A stretch of 64,000 bases of DNA. Source: Paenibacillus larvae subsp. larvae (GTDB lineage Bacteria; Bacillota; Bacilli; Paenibacillales; NBRC-103111). Below, in pieces: positions 17,651 through 27,178 of the stretch. The first letter of the stretch is position 1. The number at the start of each line of letters is the position of its first letter. The notes beneath the pieces are model-generated. The model searched no databases. It was given only the letters and a program-made list of their open reading frames with translations, and was not told the origin of the DNA. Made by a program: the position numbers and the translations under genes. The stretch is taken from contig NZ_CP019687.1 in assembly GCF_002003265.1 (NCBI RefSeq), positions 3,060,001 to 3,124,000 on the forward strand. Reading direction: 5' to 3'.

Positions 17651-19828
17651 TTATACCTTAAACTTGGACAATGACTCTTCCAGTACACGGGATACATTTT
17701 GCAGATGCTCGGATAGTCCGACTAATCTCTGGCTTACATGCTGCTGTTCGCTGGAAAGGGAAGCTACTTCTTCTGAAGTCGCTGAAGACTGCTCGGCAAC
17801 TGCACTGACACTAGCCATAGCTTCAGCCAGCACATCCTGTGATTGCTCAAGCTCCTGAATAGAAACATATACATGATCAAGCTGGCCGACGAATTCGTCC
17901 ATACTTAAGCGGACCGTTTCAAACATAAGGGTTGTCTCATTAACAGAATCGGTTTGCTTGGCAAAGACCGGATAAGCCTCATTCAAAATTTGTGTCGTTG
18001 CTTCCATTTCTTTTTGAATGCGCGAGGTGATCTCCCCTACCACCTGAATCGACTGTTTGGATTGATCAGCCAGTTGGCGAATTTCATCAGCCACTACCAT
18101 AAATCCTTTGCCGGCCGTACCCGCTCTTGCCGCTTCAATAGTAGCATTCAGAGATAAAATGTTAGTTTGCTTCGTGATGCTGCCAAGCACCTCCAGAATC
18201 TTATGAATGGAAGAGGAGCTTTCTTTGAGCTCTTCGATTTTTTCTGCCAGTACGCGAAAGATTTTTTCCGTGGAATCCGTGCTTTCGGACAATCCGTTCA
18301 TCTGGGTGCTTCCTTCCATACTCACACGCTGCACTTCCGCGGCTGATTTGGCCATTAGAAGGTTTGTCTGAATAACAGACTTCATTTGATCACCCATTTG
18401 GGACGTGAGGTCATTCCCATTCTCAGCAGCAGAAGCCAGACTGGAAGCGCCACCGGCGATATCTTCTGTAGCTGCGGCGATTTCTTTGGCTGAGAGGGCA
18501 GTTTGCCTGGATGCTTAAGTCAGTTGTCCTGCCGTCTCCAATACCTGCTTTGCCGAGTCATTGGTTTGTCTAACCAGTGTAGTTATTCGTTCCATCATCC
18601 GGTTAAAGCTTATGCCGACCTGACTGATTTCATCGCCGGTTTTCCTTTCCGGCATTCTTACGGTGAGGTTACCTTGTTCACCTTCCCGCATTAAATCTCT
18701 AAGCCGGGCCATGGACCGCCCAATTAGCCTTCCTACCACATAGCCGATCAGAATGGCTATAATGGCCGCTCCAAAAGCTACCCAGACAGTAATCGCAAAA
18801 ATCCGGTCCGTACTTTTCAATAATTCTTGAGTAGGAGCGGAGCCAATCAGGAACCAGCCCGTTTTTGCTGATTTGCTGTACACGATTAGTTCGTCCTGCC
18901 CATTTTGATTTAAAGTAAAGCTTCCGCTGAGTCCGGCATTCTCCTTAGGCAGTTCTATAGTATGCTTCTTGCCGATATCTTCCAGATTAGGTGCTTCTAT
19001 GAGCGTATCCCCGCCGTTAACCATTACAACATGCCCGCTCTCCCCGATTGTGATGCTTTTAAGGGAATCCCTTAGCTGGGAAGACTTGATCTCCAGCACC
19101 AGAATATACTCAGCTTCTCTGGAATCTTGACGGATTAACCTGGCCATGCCGTATGTGGGTTTGTTAGCCTTCCCGATATATCCGCCCTGTCTGGAGTCCA
19201 TCCAAATTGGCACTCCATCGGCTTTTATTGCCCGGTCCTGCCACTCTTCCTTTTTTACTTCTCCTTTAAATGATTCCGCATTGGATAAGAGAGTTTTACC
19301 TTCTTTAACCGGAATGAGGGATACGCTGCTGAGACTTTCATCTGCCAGTACATACTGGGTAGCTATCAGGCTGAAGAGTCTCTTTCCCTCTGCCTGTTCT
19401 GCCGGAGTGCCGGATTCTTTTTCAAGTAAGGACATCATATCCCTGAATTTGGAATCAAGCATCATTTTATTGACTGTCGCTTCATAATTGGCAAAAATCA
19501 TGTCCATTTTGGAAGTGGTTTGGTTAAGTGTTTGTTCGGTTGCTTTAGCAACCTCTGCTTTGATGGTCGATTTCGAGGTTTGATAGGACAGCGTTCCTAC
19601 AGCAGCAACGGCAATAAGAATTCCGCAAAAAAAAGCAAAGAACAGTTTAGTTCCCAGCGTTGTAAAAAATGGTTTGCGATTTTCCCTGGGCTCTTCCCCT
19701 TTAACTCCCTTTAGCCTTTTGATGCCAAGGCGGTTCAAGCGATCTTTCCACGACTGTGATGTCTTGTCCTTCATGGGTGTTTTCACTGTCTGGTTCTTTC
19801 TTTTTACGTAGTTCTTCCACTTACTCAC
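17651..19828 (-). pseudogene. Methyl-accepting chemotaxis protein, interrupted by an in-frame stop
   Basis: The gene encodes a basic cytoplasmic N-terminus, a membrane helix (LFFAFFCGILIAVAAVGTL), a dCache-like extracellular sensor of about 260 residues, a second helix (AITVWVAFGAAIIAILIGYV), a HAMP domain and a signalling domain with the tip [20 protein letters not shown]. One TAA at 18515-18517 falls in the first helical part after HAMP, between AGQLT and [13 protein letters not shown]; reading stays open in the same frame on both sides. The product would be sensor plus HAMP without the CheA/CheW-contacting tip. The start chosen is GTG 19828 after AAGGGGTG. The ligand is unknown. Confidence 0.88.
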
Positions 19829-19934
19829 TCTTTTTTTACACCCCTTAAGTCTTGACATACCGTAAGCAGAACGACTAGGTCGACCTGTTCGGGAAATAAA
19901 CCTGTTTTCTGAAAAATAGGCATATGTACCTAGT

Positions 19935-19960
19935 ATATCGGAAAAACTTCCAATATTTTG
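19935..19960 (-). promoter_or_regulatory. Possible SigD promoter of the chemoreceptor gene
   Basis: On the minus strand CAAA-N14-TCCGATAT resembles the SigD (flagellar sigma) consensus TAAA-N15-GCCGATAA/T: 3 of 4 in the -35 box and 7 of 8 in the -10 box, with the spacer one short. It lies about 107 bp upstream of the proposed start. Chemoreceptors are usually SigD-controlled. Confidence 0.45.
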
Positions 19961-20102
19961 GAGGTCTTTACACAAACTTTATGTTTTTTTGTTCACTTTA
20001 TTGCCCATTGTGGCATTATGATTCATCTTTCTTTTCCTCCGCTATACGGGGTGCTATAATCGAAGCGAGTCTGTTGCCAACCAAATACGGAGGTGTACAT
20101 AT

Positions 20103-21060
20103 ATGAAACTAGGGGTATTTGCCGTACTGTTCGGTCAAAAATCTTTAGAAGAAGCACTTGATTTTATCGCATCCAAAGGTCTTCAAGCCATTGAAATCGG
20201 CACAGGGGGATGCCCACTGCAAACCGGATGAACTGCTGGCAGACGAAGGCAAGTTGAAAACGTTTAAGAAAGCGGTAGAATCACGTGGTTTAATCATTAG
20301 TGCTTTAAGCTGTCATGGCAATGCGCTGCACCCGCAAAAGCAAATCGCCAAAGAAGCCCATGATGTGTTCGTAAAAACTGTAAAGCTGGCCGAACGTCTG
20401 GAAGTGCCGGTTGTGAATACATTCTCCGGCTGCCCTGGCGACCATGAAGATGCAAAATACCCGAACTGGCCAATAGCCCCGTGGCCAAATGATTTCCAGG
20501 AAATTCTCGCTTGGCAATGGGAAAACAAAATTATCCCTTACTGGAAAGAAACCGGCCAATTGGCAAGTGATCATAATGTAAAAATCGGGCTTGAACTTCA
20601 CGGAGGATTCTCCGTTCACACCCCGGGAACTCTTCTCCGCCTGCGTGAAGCGGTTGGAGAAGTGATCGGAGCCAACCTGGACCCAAGCCATATGTGGTGG
20701 CAGGGAATTGATCCGGTTCAAGCTGTTCAAATCCTCGGACGTGCCGGTGCTATTCATCATTTCCATGCGAAAGACACTGCCATTGATCCAATCAATGTGA
20801 ATAAACACGGTGTAACCGATATGCAGCCTTATACCATGATGCTGGATCGCGCATGGCAATTCCGGACTGTCGGATTCGGTCATGATAACAAAACCTGGGC
20901 AGATATCATCAGTGCCCTTCGTCTGGTAGGGTATGACTATGTTGTCAGCATAGAGCATGAGGATGGATTGATGTCGGTCAATGAAGGGTTTACCAAAGCG
21001 GTTGAAAACCTGAAACAAGTTCTCATAGAAGAACCGCTTGGCGATATGTGGTGGGTATAA
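20103..21060 (+). pseudogene. Sugar phosphate isomerase/epimerase (xylose isomerase-like TIM barrel), frameshifted
   Basis: ATG 20103 has GGAGGTG 8 nt upstream and opens MKLGVFAVLFGQKSLEEAL, IASKGLQAIEIGTGG, then shifts frame at the GGGGGA run (20205-20210). The downstream frame carries the rest: DAHCKPDELL, LSCHGNALHPQ, VVNTFSGCPGD, KIGLELHGGFSVH, GANLDPSHMWWQGID, HHFHAKDT and VSIEHED. Metal ligands Glu, Asp, His and Glu of the AP-endonuclease-2 fold are present. Relatives read EIGTGGYPGDAHC here, so about 11 bp seem lost. The substrate is unknown. The promoter -10 candidate TATAAT is at 20055-20060. Confidence 0.85.
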
Positions 21061-21116
21061 TTTATTTGTGATATAAAGGCAGAATTGGATTTAAGAAAAG
21101 GTTATATATAGCAAAA

Positions 21117-21150
21117 ACGGCTCTCCTGTCCAAACCGGACGGAGAGCCGT
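21117..21150. terminator. Hairpin between the isomerase and the DUF2759-like gene
   Basis: The stem ACGGCTCTCC/GGAGAGCCGT has an inner GTCC/GGAC pairing. A run of T follows on the minus strand and only CTTCAT on the plus strand, so it is best as the terminator of the minus-strand gene at 21252, though it may stop both convergent genes. Confidence 0.75.
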
Positions 21151-21251
21151 CTTCATAAATAAAACCCTTAAAACATAACAGCTCAAAGGTTCTCATCACA
21201 ACTTTGCGTCAAGCCTGCAGAACTTAAAGGTTGTGAGTACGGTATGCTTTG

Positions 21252-21452
21252 CTACCAGCCTTTGATCATGACTACATCCATAAATACAAACACGGCAAAA
21301 CTGACAAACGCAAATCCAATTGCAAAATAATTTTTTCGTGGATTGATCACCAAACGGACTAGTCCGATCAAAATCACCAAAGTAATGGCTAACATGAAAA
21401 TATCAAAATAAGTAAATGTACTTCCACTTGCCGCTTCAGCTGCTGTTAACAT
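21252..21452 (-). CDS. Small membrane protein, DUF2759-like
   Basis: 66 residues with two membrane helices separated by a short basic loop: FDIFMLAITLVILIGLVRLV, then NPRKNYF, then AIGFAFVSFAVFVFMDVVMI. The length, the KNYFAIGF loop and the helix order resemble DUF2759 proteins of Bacillaceae; the match is from memory of the family pattern. The start ATG at 21452 follows GGAGG by 7 nt and is preferred over an opening 8 codons upstream. It is a single gene with its own terminator. Function unknown. Confidence 0.65.
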   Translation of the reverse strand: MLTAAEAASGSTFTYFDIFMLAITLVILIGLVRLVINPRKNYFAIGFAFVSFAVFVFMDVVMIKGW

Positions 21453-21644
21453 CCCGGGACCTCCTTCGTTCTCCACACACGTGCATTTCTACATTTTTCC
21501 TATTACCCCTTATGTTAGTCGCTTTCAATCATTTTCGCAACCTGTTTTCTCCATATGTAACAAGTTTGACAAGTTTTTACCGTCCTTTCGTGACGTTTTT
21601 TACAGATTCTCATAAACCTCTTTCAATATCAGGATATTCTGTTA

Positions 21645-21650
21645 TATAAT
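21645..21650 (+). promoter_or_regulatory. -10 element of the nitrite/sulfite reductase gene
   Basis: A perfect TATAAT sits 45 bp upstream of the ATG, with a weak -35 (TTCAAT at 21622-21627) 17 bp ahead. I saw no T-box or S-box leader in the 240 bp upstream. Confidence 0.5.
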
Positions 21651-21694
21651 CATACTAAATTCATCGGAATAATATATTTTGGAGGGATAAAGAG

Positions 21695-23311
21695 ATGGCT
21701 TACGAACCGATTTGGGACAGGGACCCTTCCAGCTTGAATAAAATGGAGCTGCTCAAGCTGGAGAAGGACGGATTGGATGTGATCCGGACTATTATTGAAA
21801 ATTATGCCGTCCAAGGATACGACGCGATACCTGAAGATGAATTGAACCGTTTTAAATGGGCCGGTGTATATGAGCAGAAACCGAAGGAGGGCTATTTTAT
21901 GATGCGGGTCCGCATCAATTCAGGGATCATGACCTCTGGCCAGGCTCATGCTCTAGCCCGTATTGCCAAGGATTATGGAAGAGATCTTGTAGACGTAACC
22001 ACCCGCCAGGCTATCCAATTTCATTGGCTTACTGTTGAACAACTGCCCGATATTTTCCGCCGCCTGGAAGAAGTCGGCCTATATTCATTTGAAGCGTGCG
22101 GTGATTGTCCCCGTACTATCGTAGGCAACCCTCTTGCAGGTATTGATCCGGATGAATTATTCGATACTACCGCACTGGTCAATGAGGTCAACGATTTCTT
22201 CCTATTAAACAAAGATTTTTCCAACCTTCCGCGTAAATATAAAATGTCCATCTCTGCGAATCTTTACAACTCTGGACATGCCGAGATCCAATGTCTTGCC
22301 TTTACCCCCGCTGTCAATCAAATCGATGGCGAGGAATTGCTCGGGTTTCATGTTTGGGTAGGCGGTGGATTATCGGCAAAGCCGCATCTTGCCAAGCAGT
22401 TGGACGTATTTATAAGGCCGGAAAATGTACTGAATGTAGCTATCGGTGTTAGCACCATTTTCAGGGATTACGGTTACCGTCAAAAGCGCCACCACGCCCG
22501 TTTGAAATTTCTTGTAGCCGATTGGGGACCTGAAAAATTCCTGGAGAAGCTGACAGAATTGATTGGGGAACTTCCAACACGGGGGGAAGACAAAACGCTG
22601 GGTTGGAAGGCGTCTTACTTTGATGGGGTGCATCCGCAAAAGCAAGCCGGCTACAACTATGTAGGATTGAATGTTCCGGTAGGGCGGCTAAGCGGCACAG
22701 ATTTGGAAGAACTTGCGCGGCTTGCGGATGAATATGGCAAAGGCTCCATCCGGACTACCGTCTCTCAGAACATTCTGCTGCCTTATATTCCGGACGGGAA
22801 AGTAGAACAGCTTCTTAATGAACCCGTTCTAAAGCGTTTGACCCCCTTTCCCAAACACTTTATGAGCCGGACGGTTTCCTGTACAGGTAACGAGTTCTGT
22901 AATCTGGCTATTGTCGAGACAAAGGAAAGAGCAAAGCGCGTGGCTGAGTATCTGGATACTCATATTGAACTTGATAAGGAAGTCCGCATCCATTTTATAG
23001 GATGCCCGAATGCCTGCGGGCAGAAGCATATTGCTGATATTGGTCTTCAGGGGACACTCGTGAAAACGCAGGAAGGTATGGTCGATGCCTTTGACATTGC
23101 TGTCGGAGGTATTCTTGGACCAGGTGCCACGTTTAACGAACGTCTGAAAGGAAGAGTGAAAGGAGATGATGTAGGACCTGTTCTGGTCCGGCTGATCACG
23201 TTTTTTAAAGAAAACCGGAAAAAGGAAGAGACCTTCCATCAGTTCTATAAACGTGTCGGCATCTCTCCTTTCCAGGAACAGCTGGACCAGGCTCTAACGC
23301 AGATGGTCTAA
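21695..23311 (+). CDS. Ferredoxin-type nitrite/sulfite reductase (siroheme and 4Fe-4S)
   Basis: 538 residues with the two-fold repeated nitrite/sulfite reductase architecture: ferredoxin-like half domains (GYFMMRVRINSGIMTSGQA; GYNYVGLNVPVGRLSG) alternating with 4Fe-4S/siroheme domains (FEACGDCPRTIVGNPLAG). The cluster cysteines are present as C-x5-C in SCTGNEFCNLA and C-x3-C in GCPNACGQ. It performs a six-electron reduction of nitrite to ammonia or sulfite to sulfide; sequence alone does not choose. Start ATG follows GGAGGG. No cysteine- or nitrate-assimilation partners adjoin it. It is a single gene ending at a strong bidirectional terminator. Confidence 0.92.
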   Translation: MAYEPIWDRDPSSLNKMELLKLEKDGLDVIRTIIENYAVQGYDAIPEDELNRFKWAGVYEQKPKEGYFMMRVRINSGIMTSGQAHALARIAKDYGRDLVDVTTRQAIQFHWLTVEQLPDIFRRLEEVGLYSFEACGDCPRTIVGNPLAGIDPDELFDTTALVNEVNDFFLLNKDFSNLPRKYKMSISANLYNSGHAEIQCLAFTPAVNQIDGEELLGFHVWVGGGLSAKPHLAKQLDVFIRPENVLNVAIGVSTIFRDYGYRQKRHHARLKFLVADWGPEKFLEKLTELIGELPTRGEDKTLGWKASYFDGVHPQKQAGYNYVGLNVPVGRLSGTDLEELARLADEYGKGSIRTTVSQNILLPYIPDGKVEQLLNEPVLKRLTPFPKHFMSRTVSCTGNEFCNLAIVETKERAKRVAEYLDTHIELDKEVRIHFIGCPNACGQKHIADIGLQGTLVKTQEGMVDAFDIAVGGILGPGATFNERLKGRVKGDDVGPVLVRLITFFKENRKKEETFHQFYKRVGISPFQEQLDQALTQMV

Positions 23312-23343
23312 TAAGGACTGATTTCCGGGTACTAGTGCTCATA

Positions 23344-23390
23344 CCTGCAGAAAACCGCCTCCTAATTCAGGAAAGGCGGTTTTCTGCAGG
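23344..23390. terminator. Strong bidirectional terminator
   Basis: A perfect 17-bp stem CCTGCAGAAAACCGCCT/AGGCGGTTTTCTGCAGG with a 13-nt loop lies between two convergent genes (reductase ending at 23311 and the minus-strand gene ending at 23403). Confidence 0.85.
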
Positions 23391-23402
23391 TTCGGACTAT
23401 CA

Positions 23403-23912
23403 TTATTTGGGGAAGAAAAGCTGTTGGATACCGGATTTAGGCAGCATCATCTGCAGATAATACTTCCAGCCTTTATCCATTTTGGTAAAGTTATTTTCCA
23501 TAGGAGCGCTTACGACAAGGACTTTGCCGTCTTTTGTCCAAGTTTGCTGCTCCCCTTCCCCTTTGAGATATTGCTGTTTGTTTTCCTCGCTGATCTGATT
23601 CCACAGCAACTCGGGAAAGGCACAAACAGTAAGCAGCCATCCCTTCTTCGTATTATCTTTTAGCAGAAATTGTACCTCATGATAAGAACCGGGGGAATTA
23701 GGGACATCAAGAGTATGCTCCTTTTCACGGGTTATATATTTTCCTTCCCATGACTTGGGCAGATTTAGAGAAAAGCCTGCTTTTTCATTATGGTATTCCA
23801 TAAAACCTTGAGAAGCAGCCTCCTCCTCCCGGCTGGTAGACAAGTCTATCGCAATCAAGGCAATAATGAAAAAAAGACCGAATGTCAGGATGGTTACTGC
23901 TTTTCTCATCAT
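23403..23912 (-). CDS. Membrane-anchored hypothetical protein
   Basis: 169 residues: an N-terminal anchor (AVTILTFGLFFIIALIAIDL), then a small extracytoplasmic domain with FMEYHNEKAGFSLNLPKSWEGKY-type sequence. This pattern recalls PsbP/MOG1-like folds found in exported Firmicute proteins. Two adjacent ATGs follow GGAGGGCAG; either could be used. It is a single gene convergent with the reductase gene. I do not recognise a specific function. Extracytoplasmic location is inferred from the single N-terminal helix. Confidence 0.7.
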   Translation of the reverse strand: MMRKAVTILTFGLFFIIALIAIDLSTSREEEAASQGFMEYHNEKAGFSLNLPKSWEGKYITREKEHTLDVPNSPGSYHEVQFLLKDNTKKGWLLTVCAFPELLWNQISEENKQQYLKGEGEQQTWTKDGKVLVVSAPMENNFTKMDKGWKYYLQMMLPKSGIQQLFFPK

Positions 23913-24068
23913 GGACTGCCCTCCGTACTCTTCCGTTTGGATCGTTCTGAAACGTTTCTATTTGCTGTTTATTCCATTATAATAAAATTTTCCATCTAAC
24001 TTTGTTACGATCTGTTTACAATCTTTCTTTTGCTGTACTATACCGTTAGAAATTGCTAAAAACCTAAA

Positions 24069-24102
24069 AAGCCTGAGGAGAGACTTTTCTCTTCTCAGGC
24101 TT
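24069..24102 (-). terminator. Terminator of uvrA
   Basis: AAGCCTGAG pairs with CTCAGGCTT, extended by GAGAG/CTCTT-type pairing, and is followed by TTTTTAGG on the minus strand. It lies 9 bp after the uvrA stop codon. Confidence 0.85.
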
Positions 24103-24110
24103 CGATTGGT

Positions 24111-26993
24111 TTATCCAGCCGCATCTTCCAACAGTTGTACCCTTTTCTGATAATCTTCTGAACGTTGACGGTCTCTCTCCAATATAGGGCTGAGATACTG
24201 ACCCGTGTAGGATCCTTCTACCTGTACTACATCTTCTGGAGTTCCTGTTGCAACAATAGTTCCTCCGCGATTTCCTCCTTCTGGGCCAAGATCGATCAGA
24301 TAATCCGCAGTTTTGATAACGTCCAGATTATGTTCAATTACAAGCACAGTATCCCCATTTTCCACCAAACGATGGAGTACCTTCAGCAAGCGGTCTATAT
24401 CATCAATATGAAGCCCTGTAGTCGGCTCATCAAGTATATAAATGGTTTTTCCGGTACTGCGCCGGTATAATTCCGAAGCCAGTTTAACCCGTTGGGCTTC
24501 ACCACCGGACAAAGTAGTAGCCGGCTGTCCCAGTTTCATATATCCAAGACCAACATCAAGAATGGTTTGCAGCTTGCGTTGGATTTTCGGGATATTTTTG
24601 AAGAACTCGCAGGCATCCTCGATCGTCATATCCAATATATCTGAAATGTTCATGCCCTTATACTTTACTTCCAGCGTTTCCCGATTATACCGTTTGCCTT
24701 TACATACTTCACATGGGACATAAACATCCGGCAGGAAATGCATTTCTATCTTAATGATGCCGTCCCCGCGGCAAGCTTCACAACGACCGCCTTTGACGTT
24801 AAAGCTGAACCGGCCCTTCTTATAACCACGAACCTTAGCTTCCGTAGTGTTGGCAAAGACATCCCGGATATCATCAAACACTCCCGTATACGTTGCAGGA
24901 TTAGAACGTGGTGTCCGACCGATGGGGGACTGATCGATATCGATGACTTTATCAACATGTTCCAACCCTTTTATCTCTTTGAATTCACCTGGGCGTGTCT
25001 TGGCGCCATTTAATTCGCGGGCCAGCGTTTTATATAAAATTTCATTAATTAATGTGCTTTTACCTGATCCGGATACCCCAGTCACACAAGTGAATACCCC
25101 TAATGGCACTTTTACATTCACATTCCGCAAATTGTTCTCCTTAGCACCTTTTAGTTCGATCCATTTGCCGTTAGGTTTACGGCGCGCAGCCGGGACAGCG
25201 ATGAATTTGCGGCCGCTCAAATATTGGCCAGTTAAGGATTTCTCATCCTTCATCACTTCTTCGGGAGTTCCTTGGGATACTACTTGTCCTCCATGAATCC
25301 CTGCTCCGGGACCGATGTCGATGATATAATCCGCAGCCAGCATCGTATCCTCATCGTGCTCAACCACAATAAGGGTATTACCCAGATTTCTCATATGTTC
25401 CAGTGTTTGAATTAATCTGGTATTATCCCGCTGGTGAAGTCCAATACTCGGCTCATCCAGAATGTATAGCACTCCCATCAGGCTGGATCCGATTTGGGTT
25501 GCGAGGCGAATCCGCTGTGCCTCACCGCCAGACAAGGTTCCCGCTGAACGGTGCAAGGTCAAATAATCAAGTCCAACGTTGACCAGAAATCCCAGTCTGG
25601 ATCTGATTTCCTTAAGAATCAGCCTCGCAATGGCCAATTCGCGGTCGGAAAGCTCCAGGCTTTCAAACCACTTCTGGGCCTCTCCAATAGAAAGAGAGGT
25701 AGCGTGGGCAATATTCTTGCCGTTAATCGTAACGGCAAGCGTCTCGGGCTTAAGCCGCTGCCCTTTACATTTCGGACATGGTTTCGTGCTCATATATCCT
25801 TCGATATGTTCCCGGATGCCATCGGAATACGTATCCCTATAGCGGCGCTCCAGATTGCGCACGATCCCCTCAAAAGGTACCAGGGCATCTTTCGTAACGC
25901 CAAAGTCGTTTTCATAACGGAACCGGACCTTTTCCCCTCCAGTTCCATAAAGCAGGATTTTCATCTGTTCGTCTGTTAGTTCTGATACAGGTATATCAGT
26001 AGGAATATTGTAGTGGGTGCATACCGCTTTAAGAAACTGCGGGTAGTAATTGGATGTGCTTCCCGCCCAGGTTTCAAAAGCCCCATCTTCAATCGTTTTA
26101 TTTTTATTGGGAACAAGAAGGTCCGGGTCCACAATCATTTGACTGCCCAGTCCGTCACACTCCGGACAAGCCCCGAAGGGACTATTGAAAGAGAACATGC
26201 GGGGAGCCAAATCGTCAATACTGAAACCGCATATTGGGCAGGCCAAGTTTTGACTGAACAGTAGTTCTTCCTGCTCCATCACATCGACAATGACCCGACC
26301 CCCTGCTAAATTCAGAGCTGTCTCCAATGAGTCAGCCAAACGGGTTTCTATATCCGGTTTCACCACAATTCGGTCGACAACGACTTCAATCGTATGCTTT
26401 TTATTTTTCTCCAGGGATATTTTATCGGAAACGTCCATAACTTCCCCGTCAACCCGCACACGCACATACCCCTGCTTTTGAATATCCGCGAACAGTTTCG
26501 TATGCTCGCCTTTCCGTCCGGAAACAATTGGAGCCAAAATCTGAAGTTTCGTTCTTTCGGGATATTCCATAATACGATCCACCATTTGTTCAATGGTTTG
26601 GGATGTGATCTCTGTTCCGTGAACAGGACAGTGGGGATGCCCGATCCGGGCGAAAAGCAGCCGAAGGTAATCATAAATTTCGGTGACTGTACCTACTGTA
26701 GATCTCGGGTTCCTGCTTGTTGTCTTCTGGTCAATCGAAATTGCCGGAGATAATCCTTCAATGGAATCCATATCGGGCTTATCCATCTGACCCAAAAATT
26801 GGCGGGCATAGGCCGATAGGGATTCCACATACCTCCGCTGCCCTTCTGCGTAAATCGTATCAAAAGCCAGGGAAGATTTCCCTGAGCCGCTGAGCCCGGT
26901 CAACACTACAAATTTGTCACGGGGTATGATCACGTCAATGTTCTTGAGATTGTGAGCTCTTGCTCCTTTTATGACGATATTGTCTCTGGCCAC
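24111..26993 (-). CDS. uvrA: Excinuclease ABC subunit UvrA
   Basis: A 960-residue damage-recognition ATPase of nucleotide excision repair. It has two ABC modules: Walker A GLSGSGKS (33-40) and GVSGSGKS (about 640), with signatures [13 protein letters not shown] and [13 protein letters not shown]. Two zinc-binding regions are visible (CPICGF...CPECDGLG and CEACRGDG...CEVCKGKR). Length is normal. The start is GTG at 26993 with GGAAGG 9 nt upstream. It follows uvrB by 185 bp in the same direction; the hairpin between them could modulate read-through. It should be SOS-induced with uvrB. Confidence 0.97.
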   Translation of the reverse strand: MARDNIVIKGARAHNLKNIDVIIPRDKFVVLTGLSGSGKSSLAFDTIYAEGQRRYVESLSAYARQFLGQMDKPDMDSIEGLSPAISIDQKTTSRNPRSTVGTVTEIYDYLRLLFARIGHPHCPVHGTEITSQTIEQMVDRIMEYPERTKLQILAPIVSGRKGEHTKLFADIQKQGYVRVRVDGEVMDVSDKISLEKNKKHTIEVVVDRIVVKPDIETRLADSLETALNLAGGRVIVDVMEQEELLFSQNLACPICGFSIDDLAPRMFSFNSPFGACPECDGLGSQMIVDPDLLVPNKNKTIEDGAFETWAGSTSNYYPQFLKAVCTHYNIPTDIPVSELTDEQMKILLYGTGGEKVRFRYENDFGVTKDALVPFEGIVRNLERRYRDTYSDGIREHIEGYMSTKPCPKCKGQRLKPETLAVTINGKNIAHATSLSIGEAQKWFESLELSDRELAIARLILKEIRSRLGFLVNVGLDYLTLHRSAGTLSGGEAQRIRLATQIGSSLMGVLYILDEPSIGLHQRDNTRLIQTLEHMRNLGNTLIVVEHDEDTMLAADYIIDIGPGAGIHGGQVVSQGTPEEVMKDEKSLTGQYLSGRKFIAVPAARRKPNGKWIELKGAKENNLRNVNVKVPLGVFTCVTGVSGSGKSTLINEILYKTLARELNGAKTRPGEFKEIKGLEHVDKVIDIDQSPIGRTPRSNPATYTGVFDDIRDVFANTTEAKVRGYKKGRFSFNVKGGRCEACRGDGIIKIEMHFLPDVYVPCEVCKGKRYNRETLEVKYKGMNISDILDMTIEDACEFFKNIPKIQRKLQTILDVGLGYMKLGQPATTLSGGEAQRVKLASELYRRSTGKTIYILDEPTTGLHIDDIDRLLKVLHRLVENGDTVLVIEHNLDVIKTADYLIDLGPEGGNRGGTIVATGTPEDVVQVEGSYTGQYLSPILERDRQRSEDYQKRVQLLEDAAG

Positions 26994-27133
26994 TTTGGTA
27001 CCTTCCTCTCCTAACTAAACTTATCAATACAGAATTATTTGGCTTCCCTTTATTACCAGTTTGGACGAAAATACCCCCATTTTAACCCAGGGAGTCCAAT
27101 TTGATCGAAGCAAAGGGGCCTTATTCTATACAA

Positions 27134-27168
27134 GGAGTGCAAACAGCTTCTATCGCCGTTTGCACTCC
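27134..27168 (-). other. Hairpin in the uvrB-uvrA intergenic region
   Basis: A perfect 11-bp stem GGAGTGCAAAC/GTTTGCACTCC with a 13-nt loop lies 11 bp after the uvrB stop. No T-run follows on the minus strand (TTGTATAGAA), so it is not a standard terminator. It may protect the uvrB 3' end or act as a weak attenuator ahead of uvrA. Confidence 0.6.
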
Positions 27169-27178
27169 GTTCAGGCTT

